Shown: piece by piece, positions 10,905 to 21,600 of the stretch
How the letters are laid out: each line of letters starts with the position of its first letter
Numbering within the stretch: position 1 is the first letter of the stretch
Assembly: GCA_006386115.1 (NCBI GenBank)
Contig: VFIW01000006.1
Coordinates: 1,446,706-1,510,705, forward strand
Length of the DNA stretch: 64,000 bases
Direction of reading: 5' to 3'
DNA from: Globisporangium splendens
Lineage: Eukaryota; Oomycota; Peronosporomycetes; Pythiales; Pythiaceae
Notes under the pieces: generated by a model
Told to the model about the DNA's origin: nothing
What the model saw: the letters and a program-made list of their open reading frames with translations, nothing else
The model's database searches: none
Translations under genes and position numbers: made by a program

Positions 10905-11235
10905 TTGTGGTGACGATAGAAAAAAAAAAAAAAAACTCACAAAATGGTCGAGTTGGTTTGGCTTTTCACGTCCGTCTGGCATGAAGAATGGAAGAAAGAA
11001 AACAAGGAAAAAAGATATCAACTACGCGACACTCTTTGCTTTTTTTGCCAGCGGCAGCAGGCGAGAGTACACAACAACACACTCACGAAAATGGATAATT
11101 TATCTATTGTATATTTGCTTTCGTTTCTTTTGTTTTGCTTTCTTCATGTGACCATTTCATTATGTGATGTTGGTATATTTTTGACGCAGACTTCATTGCA
11201 TCCGCGTCGCGTGAGTCGTTCGTTTCGCTCACGTC
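10905..11235. other. Convergent 3' region
   Basis: The 3' untranslated regions of the DUF445 gene and the RING-H2 fusion gene meet here. A 15-base A run starts at 10920 and AT-rich stretches follow. No gene is seen. Confidence 0.4.
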
Positions 11236-14200
11236 TCAAAGTTGTTGTTCTTCACTCGGATGCACGTGGTCGACGCTGAATTGGCACACGGGGCAGACCT
11301 TGTTCAGACACAGCCACGAGTCAATGCACTCCGAGTGGTACGAGTGGAAGCAGGGCAGCGACTTGATCTCTTCGCCCACGGAGAAACTGCAACGGCACAC
11401 AAGGCAGCTGCATAGGCACGCACAAAGTAAACAAATTGGTCAACACATCCGCCGTCTCCCGCATAAAGCACATGAGGGAAGCGAAAACGTACTCTGGTGT
11501 TGCCTGACTGTCGTTTTCCTTTGGCACGCTGTAAATGTACGTTGGTAGCTGGTTGATTAACGAGAACGAAGCGCCACGTCTGTTTTATTTTGCAACGCAC
11601 GATGGCGACACGGACGTGTTAGAAAAACATGACAAAAAGATGAGCTTGCGCCAATATGGATGGCGCGGGGAAAATAAACGTACGCTCGTGCGTGTCGACC
11701 AAGTCGGAATGGCGTAGGATTTGGGTCTCGAACGACTTGGATCGCCATACTCACTGCACGATAGTCCACGCTCGGCTGGACATCAACGATGGGGATGTCT
11801 CGAAGAAACTGCCGTGGCAAACACACCAAACAACCAGCAAAACGGTGAGATCGCGGATTCCATCTCACCACTGTCCAACACGATAAAACACGTACCTCTC
11901 CATCAAAGTCATTCGCACCGTCTGGGAGACGCATACAGAGAGTCAAACAGCACCATGAAATGATTAGTGTTAGTGTTGAGTCCACGGCAATTCGATAAAA
12001 GCACGCACACAAACGTACCGAAGTCGGTGTCGTAGACATGCTGCAACCAGCGCGCGTACTCTTCGTCAAAAGTCATATCTGTGCCGCCACAAAAGAGGCA
12101 AACAAGTCAGAATCAACCAGTGAACAACAGTTTCCTAAACACATAAACTCACTGCTTCCGCTGTCAAAGGGCGACGGCACACCGTCATTCATTGCTCGTT
12201 CGCTCGCCCCCATCTCCAGCATCCGCGCTCGCACAGGTTCCGGCAGATGATAGCGAAAAAGATGCCGTAATGGCAGCACCTTGAGTTCTCCATACCCCAC
12301 GTCCACATGGAACAACAGGTAAATGTCGAGTTGGTTCCGAACTACACGCCGAATCACATCGATTTTCTCGAGCACGACATCGCCGAATGCGGTGCGGACA
12401 TTCGGCTCGCTTAGCAGAAAGGAAACCACAGATGGACCCTCGTAGCGAACCGGTTTTGCTTGCGTGGTACGTTGAGATGATGGCGGCCGCACGACGCCTT
12501 CAAACGAACTCGTACTGGGGCTTGAGGACAACGGCGGAGAAGCGGATACATCTGAAGTAGCAGGAGCGTCCACTGACGGTTCGTCATTGTAGCTTCTCCC
12601 GTTTAAGCTACCAAGTGAAAGCGCGGAGGTCTCAGGAGGGAATGCGGCCGCGTCGCGAGAGAAGCGAACGCGAACGGCAAACGTCTTCGGCAGCACATAG
12701 TTGCTCGACACACAATCAAAGTCACCACTCGGAAGCTTCAGTGTGACCTCGCCTTGCTCACCAACATGAAGACTTTCTCCAGAACCAGCTCCAATGATGT
12801 CCAGCAGGATACTCGAGTGCAGGCGACACTCAAAAATCAATTCGCCTTGACGGCCGTACGGCAAATGGTACATCTTCAGCACGAAATCTCCGCAATTGGC
12901 AAACGTCTTCCCCACTTGAAACGTGTGGACTCCCTTCGACAAGTTGGTGTTTCGAACGCCGTTCACCAGACTGGAAAATAGCACACCCTTTTCACTCTGG
13001 ATCACGAAATACGGACGAGATTCTTGATCCGCCATCAGGGCCGCCGCGTTCGTTTCTGTGCCATTCGGTGATGCATCGTTCTCACTCCCCGACTCCAGAA
13101 CGATTTGGTGAATGTACATGGGCTGAGATGCTGGAGTGACTGCTACGCCAGTCAACTTTTGCTTGCGCTCTTGCAGTGCTGCTGAATCGGCGCATTCTTG
13201 AAGCTTACGGTCCCGTGCCTCCAGCAGCTTGCAGAAATCCGTGACGAATCGAGCCTGCGGGCGTGGGAGCCCGCCTGCATAGCTTGTGTTCTTGGTCTCT
13301 ACTCCGCTGAACGTGCGCTGCAACTTTGGTATCCAGCTTTCCGAACCGCGAATATGCTGCTGGTAACTATACAATAGCAGCATGTAACAAATGGTCTAAG
13401 ACATTCGTAGGAGGGCAAAACAGGTAAACAAATGCACACAAACAACGTACACGTCGAGCAACTCATGGGCGAAACTCTCAGGAAAAGTCAACGCGTCGGT
13501 GCAATAGAGAGAGCAGCAGGTCGCAAACACGCTCATTTGGTCATTGTTCGGTGCGACCAACACGGCGACGTTGGATTCTTTCAAGTCAAGCCACGCTGCG
13601 ACGGTGGACGCAACCACAAACGCCGAGTGCATGGCTGGAATGGATCCACGGCAGTACGAAATCGACGAGATTCGGCCGTCTAAACCAGTTAATTGCAGCA
13701 CAAACAGAATTAGATTTTACTCTGATCCATGGCTCGAATCGCAATGTATGAGGAGATCGCTTACCACAGAATTCATCGAACACGAGCGGTTTGTGATGCA
13801 AACGCTTGACACCATCGAACAATCCGCAGTCAAAGATGCACGCGCCAGTGTCAAACCTACAACACACAAAGGAACTTGATAAGTCATGTGTCATTCGCAT
13901 ATTCAATGAAATATTGAGCGAAGATGCATACCGTTTCGAGATCAGAGTGTCTAGCTGTTCCAGTAGCTTCGTTGCAGCATTCCACTGGCGGTTCGTCGTG
14001 TGCGCATCAAACAGTCGGTTGAACGTGTTGACGTACATTGGTGCGATGCAATAGACTCTGTGGATTTGAAATCAAACACATAACGTCAACCCACAAGTCT
14101 CTTTTTATATGTTGTATGCAAAGGCATCCGGTGATTACCTTGGGCAGATCGGAACGAAGTATCCATCTTCAGATGCCTTTGCAAAGATTGCATACTGAAA

Positions 14201-14719
14201 TGAACTCTGCACGGATGCCTGCAAGCGATACGTCCACAGCAGCACTTTATACGCATTCGACGCGGTGTTTTCGCTTTCCTGCTTCGTCGTGCTTCCCTCG
14301 GCTGTGTCCGCTTCGATCTCCTCAAAGCTCTCGCGCGGTGTCAGAGCAAACACCGATCCTGCTCTCCCCTTCTCTGTCTTGGGGTCATTGTACACGACTG
14401 AAGGCAGCGGCTTCTCTTCATCTTCGAGGTCGCTCTCTCCAAAAAGACTCGAGTGCTCATGGATTGTTGCGCACGGCGCACTCTCTCTACCAGCACCACC
14501 ATGGCTCCGATCGGTATCCTCCACTGCTACTGGCGAGGGAAACAGCAACCGCTTGAGCCGTGGATCTTCGGCGATGCGCTCCGAGTTCATGCGGCGAATG
14601 AGCGCCGAGCCGCGCTCGATCCACTGCAGCGACGCCGGGAACGCGTCTTTTTCAGCGTGCTGCGGCTCGTTCGCCGCGTGCTGCAGCGCCTCATCACTAT
14701 TTGGAGCAGCGCTGTCCAT
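11236..14719 (-). CDS. PTEN/auxilin-like pseudophosphatase + C2 + RING-H2 fusion
   Basis: About nine exons give a protein of roughly 950 residues. The N-terminal part (start 14719) is disordered, then conserved. Exons around 13400-13700 encode a segment like the phosphatase half of auxilin/GAK/tensin (WLDLKESNVAVLVAPNNDQM), in which the HCx5R catalytic loop is replaced by VAPNNDQMS, so it should be inactive. A PTEN-type C2 domain follows (MYIHQIVLES, SRPYFVIQS, GDFVLKMYHLP, IFECRLHS) near 12790-13140. After a Ser-rich linker, five short exons lead to a C-terminal RING-H2 finger: DCLVC, then CFHSYHSECIDSW, then CPVC, ending EEQQL at 11236. The splice SGS|N-MTFDEEYARW at about 12170/12080 ties the RING exons to the C2 part in phase. 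Likely an E3 ubiquitin ligase recruited to membranes by the C2 unit; this is inferred. Exact borders of the middle exons are approximate. Confidence 0.7.
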
Positions 14720-15249
14720 GCCTCCTGCCTACGCGTCGTCGATGGAGATAAACAGAATGAGCGTAGCTGCTCGTCTTCTCCGTTGGTGGTGTTATCTTTA
14801 GGTTTCTTCTTGCGTTCTTTGAAGTTTTGGCGTGGAGGAATGATGGTCCGTATAAACAACCCCCTGACTGAACCGAACCGTTGCAGCATCAGGGGGAGGG
14901 AACATCGACCAAAATGGTTCAGTTTGCATTGAACGCTCTCGTCATAAGCAATCAGGTTGCTGGATGAGGGCAATTTTTTGCTTGGCTCTTTCGCTCCTCT
15001 CTGTATCTTTTTCGGACAGTCCAGGTTCAATATGCGTGCGAGTATGGCTATGGACCGGCCACTTTCTGCCATGGAGCAAGTCTGAAGACGACGCATGTGG
15101 CTGGCCACTTGTGACCACTTCAGTATATAAACTGAATGGATATGCACTGCAGTACGATCTGCAAGATAACATAAACAGCAACCATACGATCCACACACGG
15201 CGTGTTTTACTACAATATAATATGCAGGGCAACCAAACTATCCGCCACT
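14720..15249. other. Intergenic region between the RING-H2 fusion and eIF3g
   Basis: About 530 bp holding the promoter of the RING-H2 fusion gene and the 3' end of eIF3g; both genes are on the minus strand. No gene or repeat was recognised. Confidence 0.4.
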
Positions 15250-16311
15250 CTACTTGCGTGGAGGCGGCGCGATGTTCTGCGGCAGCGCCTTTCCGTAACC
15301 GGAGCGGAACGTCGTGCCCATGCTGCCGGCGTCGGTCTCCTTTGGCTTGTTGGACGGCTTGGCCCACTCGAGCTTCAGGATCAAGTGATCGTAACCGTAG
15401 CCCTGCAGCTTGTTCAGCGCGCGCTCCGCGTCCTCGCGGTGCATGAAGCTGACGAACGCAAAGCCGCGCGACTCGAACGTCTCGCGATCTTTGGCCAGGT
15501 ACACACGCGCGACGGGGCCGAACGCGCGGAACAGCTCCTTGAGATCGTCTTCCCGGGTGTCGGGGGACACGTTCGTGACACGGAGCGTCGCAAAGTCGCG
15601 GTCCTCGTCATCGCCGCCGCCGCCGCCGCCTTCTGCCGCACGGCCACGAAGGCTTGGAGGTACGTACTTGCCCGATCCGAATGCGTTCGAGAGCGCCGAG
15701 CCGCCAGCATCGCCGCCCGCAGCAGCAGCAGCAGCACCACTGTCAGCGTCGGCCGCAGCACGCGTCGAGAGATCCGACGGCAATTCGTCGGCAGGCGTGT
15801 CCTTGTACGGACACTTGAGCGTCCAGTGATCGCCCACCATGCCACAGTGACGACACACGACGATAGACGAGTTCTTGACGCCCGCGAAGATGTTCTCTTC
15901 CTCCTTCTTCTCACCCGGCAGCACTTGGTCGGCGTTCGGATCCTCGAGACGCACTTCTTCGTACGACTGATACGTCACATTCGAGTTGTCGCCGTCGTTC
16001 TTGGCGGCACCGAACTTCTCCCAGTTCTTGCGCTCGAGCGCGCGCTTGCTCACACGGCTCACCTCGGTCACCTTCTTGACCTTCTTGGTCACCTTGACCT
16101 TCTGGCCGGCCTCGTTGTACTTCCACTCGACGATCGTGCGCACGCCGTTCTGGTCCGGTTCGCTTTCCGTGCGCTGCGGCAGGAAATCTGAGGGAAGTAA
16201 TAGGACCAGCAGACAACATTAGCATATAGTGGGCACGCGCATATACACACGCACATAATGATAGGACGCACCATCGTCATCGTCGCCCCATCGGCTGCCG
16301 GAGATCACCAT
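15250..16311 (-). CDS. eif3g: Translation initiation factor eIF3 subunit G
   Basis: RNA-binding subunit of eIF3, which recruits the 43S complex to mRNA and helps in reinitiation. Exon 1 (16311-16272) gives MVISGSRWGDDDD, and an 84-bp GT-AG intron leads to exon 2 (16187-15250); total 325 residues, the normal size. The conserved N-terminal region (VRTIVEWKYNEAGQKVKVT) is followed by the zinc knuckle CRHCGMVGDHWTLKCPYK at about 150. A Gly/Ala/Asp-rich linker leads to a C-terminal RRM with RNP2 (LRVTNV) and RNP1 (RGFAFVSF). It ends near a conserved Arg/Pro-rich tail and uses TAG as terminator, so TAG is a normal stop in this genome. Its start lies 217 bp from that of the divergent dolichol kinase. 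Confidence 0.95.
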
Positions 16312-16489
16312 CTTGACGCTGCAAATGCTATTCTCTGGGTTGCAAACTGCCTCCCCTTCCAACCTGACCAATCAATCTTACAGAAAGTACCGTCAACAAC
16401 ACATTGTAGAATCCCTATTGCTTTGTCTTTCGCAGTACAGAATATATAACTTACCGCATCGGATGGGTAAATTACATGCATGTCAAAAT

Positions 16490-16518
16490 TGATCATTTTC
16501 GTTGTTGCTTTTTTTTTT
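16490..16518 (+). promoter_or_regulatory. Putative initiator-type core promoter of the dolichol kinase gene
   Basis: The sequence TGATCATTTTCGTTGTTGC followed by a T run resembles the oomycete initiator (TCATTT core) plus flanking promoter region. It lies 10-38 bases before the ATG at 16528. This favours that ATG over the upstream one at 16480. No transcript data were available. Confidence 0.35.
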
Positions 16519-16527
16519 GTTTTGAAA

Positions 16528-18498
16528 ATGGGGATGAAGCACAAGCAGAATGAACTCCACGTGGCGCGCGGCGCCGAACTCGCAGCGCTTGCGTTCGTGC
16601 TCGCGTGGACTGCAGTGTTGCTAAGAGGCGCAGCTGCTAGTGCTTCATGTGGTGCGCCCATCCGCGTCGCGATCGCGGCACTGTCTGCGTTGCTGTTCGC
16701 GGTGGGAGCAGCATCCTTCGTGGCGCCATCACAACTCCCGGAAGAGCTCCGCAGATTGAGCAGGTGGATCCATGGCGCTCTTTGTGGGCATGCTGCTGCT
16801 ATTCTGTAACGCGATATATGGTTTCTAACGTATTGGGTGATGATGTGGTGCGTCGAGCAGACCGGAACGCGATGCTGGTCTGGTGATTGGATGCGTCCTC
16901 GTGCCGCTTGTGCTGCTGAGTCAAGTCGCTCTTGAACTGCACCAAAACAGCGCCATTTCAGGTGTGTGTATGTCAACCTAGATCGCTGCGCATGCTGCCA
17001 CTTCATTGCGATTTGATCACTTAGGTGTAGCATGTGAATTGTGCCATGACAGAGTTTGCGTTTCTCTACGTATGGACGAGCATCTCCGTCGGTGTGAGTG
17101 CGTTTATCCGCTTCGTTGTCTTGCAGACATCCACGTTGCGCGTTGCCATCGTCATCGACGCGCTTCTTCTGCCTGTGCTCCTCCACATTTCCGGAATAGC
17201 AGAGTTGGGCTCTGCGACTGTCCTTCCAGCAGCGTGTCGCTGTGTTGTGAGCGCTGTCCTCTCGTATGGAATGCATGCGCTCCCACGATCGTTCACACTT
17301 GGCGAAGCGCTGCTCGTTGCCCAGGGCATCGGCATCACTACGTTTGATCTCTTGCTCGTCACATTGACTCATGTACGTTCACGTGGTGCTTTGAACTTAA
17401 ATGGTTCCTGGTAAACTAAACGATTTGCTGGTTGCGGTGTAGATTCAAGAAGTGCACAAAGGCGGGAGTTTCAGCCTCAGTCCTTTTCTCCATGCTTGGG
17501 AGATCACGAGCGTGAACCGAGACGATCATGTGCTCGCGCTTCAAGTCGGAATGCTCGGTTCGTTGTTGGTGTGCGTTGCATTGGCGCCTGTTCTCCGCTC
17601 TCATGGTGCATCGTCCCCAACTCAGATCACACCACCGCTGCCATTACCTCAATGCGTCGAAGTTGCGGTGCGGTGTGTCGTTGTCGTCGTCGGGGTCGTG
17701 TATCCGTGGAGCTGCGTAGCTCTTCACACATGGAATCCGTTCCAGTGGCTGCTCCAGTTCCTCCTTGCAAGACGTGCTCGAAGCGTGCTGATCGTGTACT
17801 GGGTGATCTGCCTCGTGCTGCTGGTGCCGCTGTTTGCGTGGCTCGTGGCTCGCTTCGCGATCCGCAACATCATCGCGCGCAAGCTCTTCCACATGCTCGT
17901 CGTCGTGATGTTCGTGCCCGCATACTTTGAGGACGCGTCCATGCTCTCGCTCAGCTACGGCGTCGCACTGAGTGTGTTTTGTCTCGTGGAATGCGTTCGC
18001 GCACTCTCCATTCCCCCTTTCGGTGCCCATATCGCAGATTTTATGAAGGCGTTCATCGATCATCGCGATGGTGGACGCACCATTTTGACGCACTCGTACT
18101 TGCTCGTGGGCTGTGCGCTGCCATTGTGGCTTTCCAGCACCACTGCATCGTCATCCGGTCAGGTACATCAACAGCACGCGCTCGCAGCGAATGCGGGGAT
18201 CGTGGCACTGGGCATCGGCGACGCGATGGGTGCGGCCGCGGGCTCGGTCTTCGGCAAACGGCGACTCATTGGCTCCAAGACGCTCGAGGGTACGTTGGCG
18301 ATCGCAGCCTCCATGGGAATTGCGTCGCTTCTGTTTTGCGTTATGATGCAAGATGCTTTCCACGTCGCGCAGCTCTCGATGCTGTTGCTGGGGGTTGTCG
18401 TAACGAGCGTGCTGGAGACGTGCACGGCACAGATTGACAACCTCGTGCTGCCGCTCTACTTCTTTGCGGTCTGCAACTTGGTAGCTTGCCATCTCTAG
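16528..18498 (+). CDS. Dolichol kinase
   Basis: CTP-dependent ER membrane kinase making dolichyl phosphate, the carrier for N-glycans, O-mannose and GPI anchors. Four exons (16528-16805, 16861-16961, 17053-17372, 17443-18498) join in phase to 584 residues. The whole protein is strongly hydrophobic, with about a dozen membrane segments. The C-terminal third has the family signatures: ARKLFHMLVV, FIDHRDGGRTILTHSYLL, and the CTP-binding block GIGDAMGAAAGSVFGKRR followed by GSKTLEGT. It ends with TAG. An ATG at 16480 is possible but would place the initiator-like sequence inside the CDS. eIF3g is divergent, with 216 bp between the starts. Confidence 0.9.
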
Positions 18499-18639
18499 AT
18501 GAAGTGTGCGATCTGAGGCTTTGGTTTGAAGCGTGATAGATGCACTCATGCCAGGTTCAATAGAAATAAAACGATTGATGCTTATCAGCAAAATGCAGTA
18601 CAAAAAACACATTCAAAGTAGATTTCGTGGTTTAACGAC

Positions 18640-21600
18640 TTACTCTACGATCAGCGACTGGAGCGATTGCTCGAGACCGTTCATCGCCATCTCCAACGTC
18701 TCCATAGAGCTAGCGTACGAGATGCGCATGCCGAAGTCCTCGCCGAACGCCGAGCCAGGCACCAATGCGACGTGGTACTGGCGCAGCAGATACTCGACAA
18801 AGTCGTCAACGTTGTGGAGCACCTCCTTCTTGTCGGCCGTGTACACGGTCTTGCCCTCGAAGTACTTGGTCAGATCCAGGAACACATAGAACGCCGACGT
18901 CGGGTTCGCGAAGCGCAGGTTCGGGATCGACGAGATCCGCTTGAGGATGAACTGTCGCTTGGCGTCCATGACGCCCAGCACATCGGCGATGCGGTCCTTC
19001 TTGGCGTAAAAGTACTCCATCTCCATGCTCATGGCCTCAGTGGCCGTGATCTGGCTCACCGAGCTCGCACACGACGTGAACTGACCCTGCAGCTTCGTGC
19101 ACTGCTGCACAAAGTACTTTGGCGCCGCGAGGTACCCGACACGAAGACCAGGCATCGCGTGCGACTTGGAGAAGCCGTTGATGACCAGCGTGCGCTCGTA
19201 CATACCCGGTAGCGACGCAAAGCACTGGTGCGTGCGCTTGGCCACGCCCTCGTCCTGGTAGATGAGCTGCTCGTAGATCTCGTCGGCGATCACGAGGATG
19301 TGGCGGAATCGTGGCTTGTGCAACACATCGGCGATCTTCGCCAGATGCTCGGGCAGGTGCAGCGTACCCGCCGGGTTGCTCGGGTTGCACAGAATGATCA
19401 CCTTGGACTCTGGGTGTGCGTCCAGGAACACTTCCAACGCCTCTGGGTCGATCAGGTAGTCGTCCTCGATCTTCGTGCGGAAGACCACAGGCTCGGCTCC
19501 CACGAGCTTCGCGATCGCTGGGTAACTCACCCAGTACGGCGACGGGATCACGACCTTCTCGCCCGGCTTGCACACGGCGAGCAGCGCCTGGTACACTGAC
19601 TGCTTGGCGCCGTTCGACACCAGGATCTCGGTCTGTGCGTCGTACTTGACGCCCTTGCACTTGTCCAAGTACTCGGCGATCGCCACGCGCAACTCGTTCG
19701 TCCCCTTGACGTCCGTGTACTTGACCTTGCCTTGCTCCATCGCCAGCTTACCGGCGTTCAGCACGCGCTGGTCAGGCGCAAAGTCCGGTTCGCCGACACA
19801 GAGCGACCACACCTGCTTGCCCTCAGCCTCCAGCTGCTTCGTGAGACCGTGGATGACGACAGTCTTGGCCGCCGTGACCTTGTTCAGCAGCGGGTTCAGC
19901 GGGTACTTGTCGGCCATCGACTCGCCGCTGGCGACAGTCTTGGACTTGATGGACTTTTGCTGGAGCAACTGCGTCACTTCCTTGAGCGAGTCCTGGGACT
20001 TTTGGATCTGCTGCTCCCATTTCGGGTTGACCTCTACGATCAGCGACTGGAGCGATTGCTCGAGACCGTTCATCGCCATCTCCAACGTCTCCATAGAGCT
20101 AGCGTACGAGATGCGCATGCCGAAGTCCTCGCCGAACGCCGAGCCAGGCACCAATGCGACGTGGTACTGGCGCAGCAGATACTCGACAAAGTCGTCAACG
20201 TTGTGGAGCACCTCCTTCTTGTCGGCCGTGTACACGGTCTTGCCCTCGAAGTACTTGGTCAGATCCAGGAACACATAGAACGCCGACGTCGGGTTCGCGA
20301 AGCGCAGGTTCGGGATCGACGAGATCCGCTTGAGGATGAACTGTCGCTTGGCGTCCATGACGCCCAGCACATCGGCGATGCGGTCCTTCTTGGCGTAAAA
20401 GTACTCCATCTCCATGCTCATGGCCTCAGTGGCCGTGATCTGGCTCACCGAGCTCGCACACGACGTGAACTGACCCTGCAGCTTCGTGCACTGCTGCACA
20501 AAGTACTTTGGCGCCGCGAGGTACCCGACACGAAGACCAGGCATCGCGTGCGACTTGGAGAAGCCGTTGATGACCAGCGTGCGCTCGTACATACCCGGTA
20601 GCGACGCAAAGCACTGGTGCGTGCGCTTGGCCACGCCCTCGTCCTGGTAGATGAGCTGCTCGTAGATCTCGTCGGCGATCACGAGGATGTGGCGGAATCG
20701 TGGCTTGTGCAACACATCGGCGATCTTCGCCAGATGCTCGGGCAGGTGCAGCGTACCCGCCGGGTTGCTCGGGTTGCACAGAATGATCACCTTGGACTCT
20801 GGGTGTGCGTCCAGGAACACTTCCAACGCCTCTGGGTCGATCAGGTAGTCGTCCTCGATCTTCGTGCGGAAGACCACAGGCTCGGCTCCCACGAGCTTCG
20901 CGATCGCTGGGTAACTCACCCAGTACGGCGACGGGATCACGACCTTCTCGCCCGGCTTGCACACGGCGAGCAGCGCCTGGTACACTGACTGCTTGGCGCC
21001 GTTCGACACCAGGATCTCGGTCTGTGCGTCGTACTTGACGCCCTTGCACTTGTCCAAGTACTCGGCGATCGCCACGCGCAACTCGTTCGTCCCCTTGACG
21101 TCCGTGTACTTGACCTTGCCTTGCTCCATCGCCAGCTTACCGGCGTTCAGCACGCGCTGGTCAGGCGCAAAGTCCGGTTCGCCGACACAGAGCGACCACA
21201 CCTGCTTGCCCTCAGCCTCCAGCTGCTTCGTGAGACCGTGGATGACGACAGTCTTGGCCGCCGTGACCTTGTTCAGCAGCGGGTTCAGCGGGTACTTGTC
21301 GGCCATCGACTCGCCGCTGGCGACAGTCTTGGGCTTGATGGACTTTTGCTGGAGCAACTGCGTCACTTCCTTGAGCGAGTCCTGGAACTTCTGGATCTGC
21401 TGCTCTGAGTTCGGGTTGAACTCGTACAGTCCCTGGAAGAGATCGAACGAGTCCTTGCACGTGTCCTCGACGAGACGCACGAGGTTCTTGAAGCCGCGCG
21501 TGTCGATCGGCGTGTTCTTGACGCCCTGCACGCTCAGGATGCGGCCCGTCAAGTGTGTGAGGAACTGGCTGCTCGCCGCGTACTCGTCGTGCGACTCACA

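Noticed and set aside
9219..11021. A 600-codon open frame antisense to the DUF445 gene
   Set aside because: Exact shadow of a clearly coding plus-strand gene; His/Arg/Leu-rich, with no domain.
19732..20601. Repeated plus-strand frames inside the multienzyme gene
   Set aside because: They are shadows of the duplicated aminotransferase and recur at 1,389 bp only because the coding strand does.
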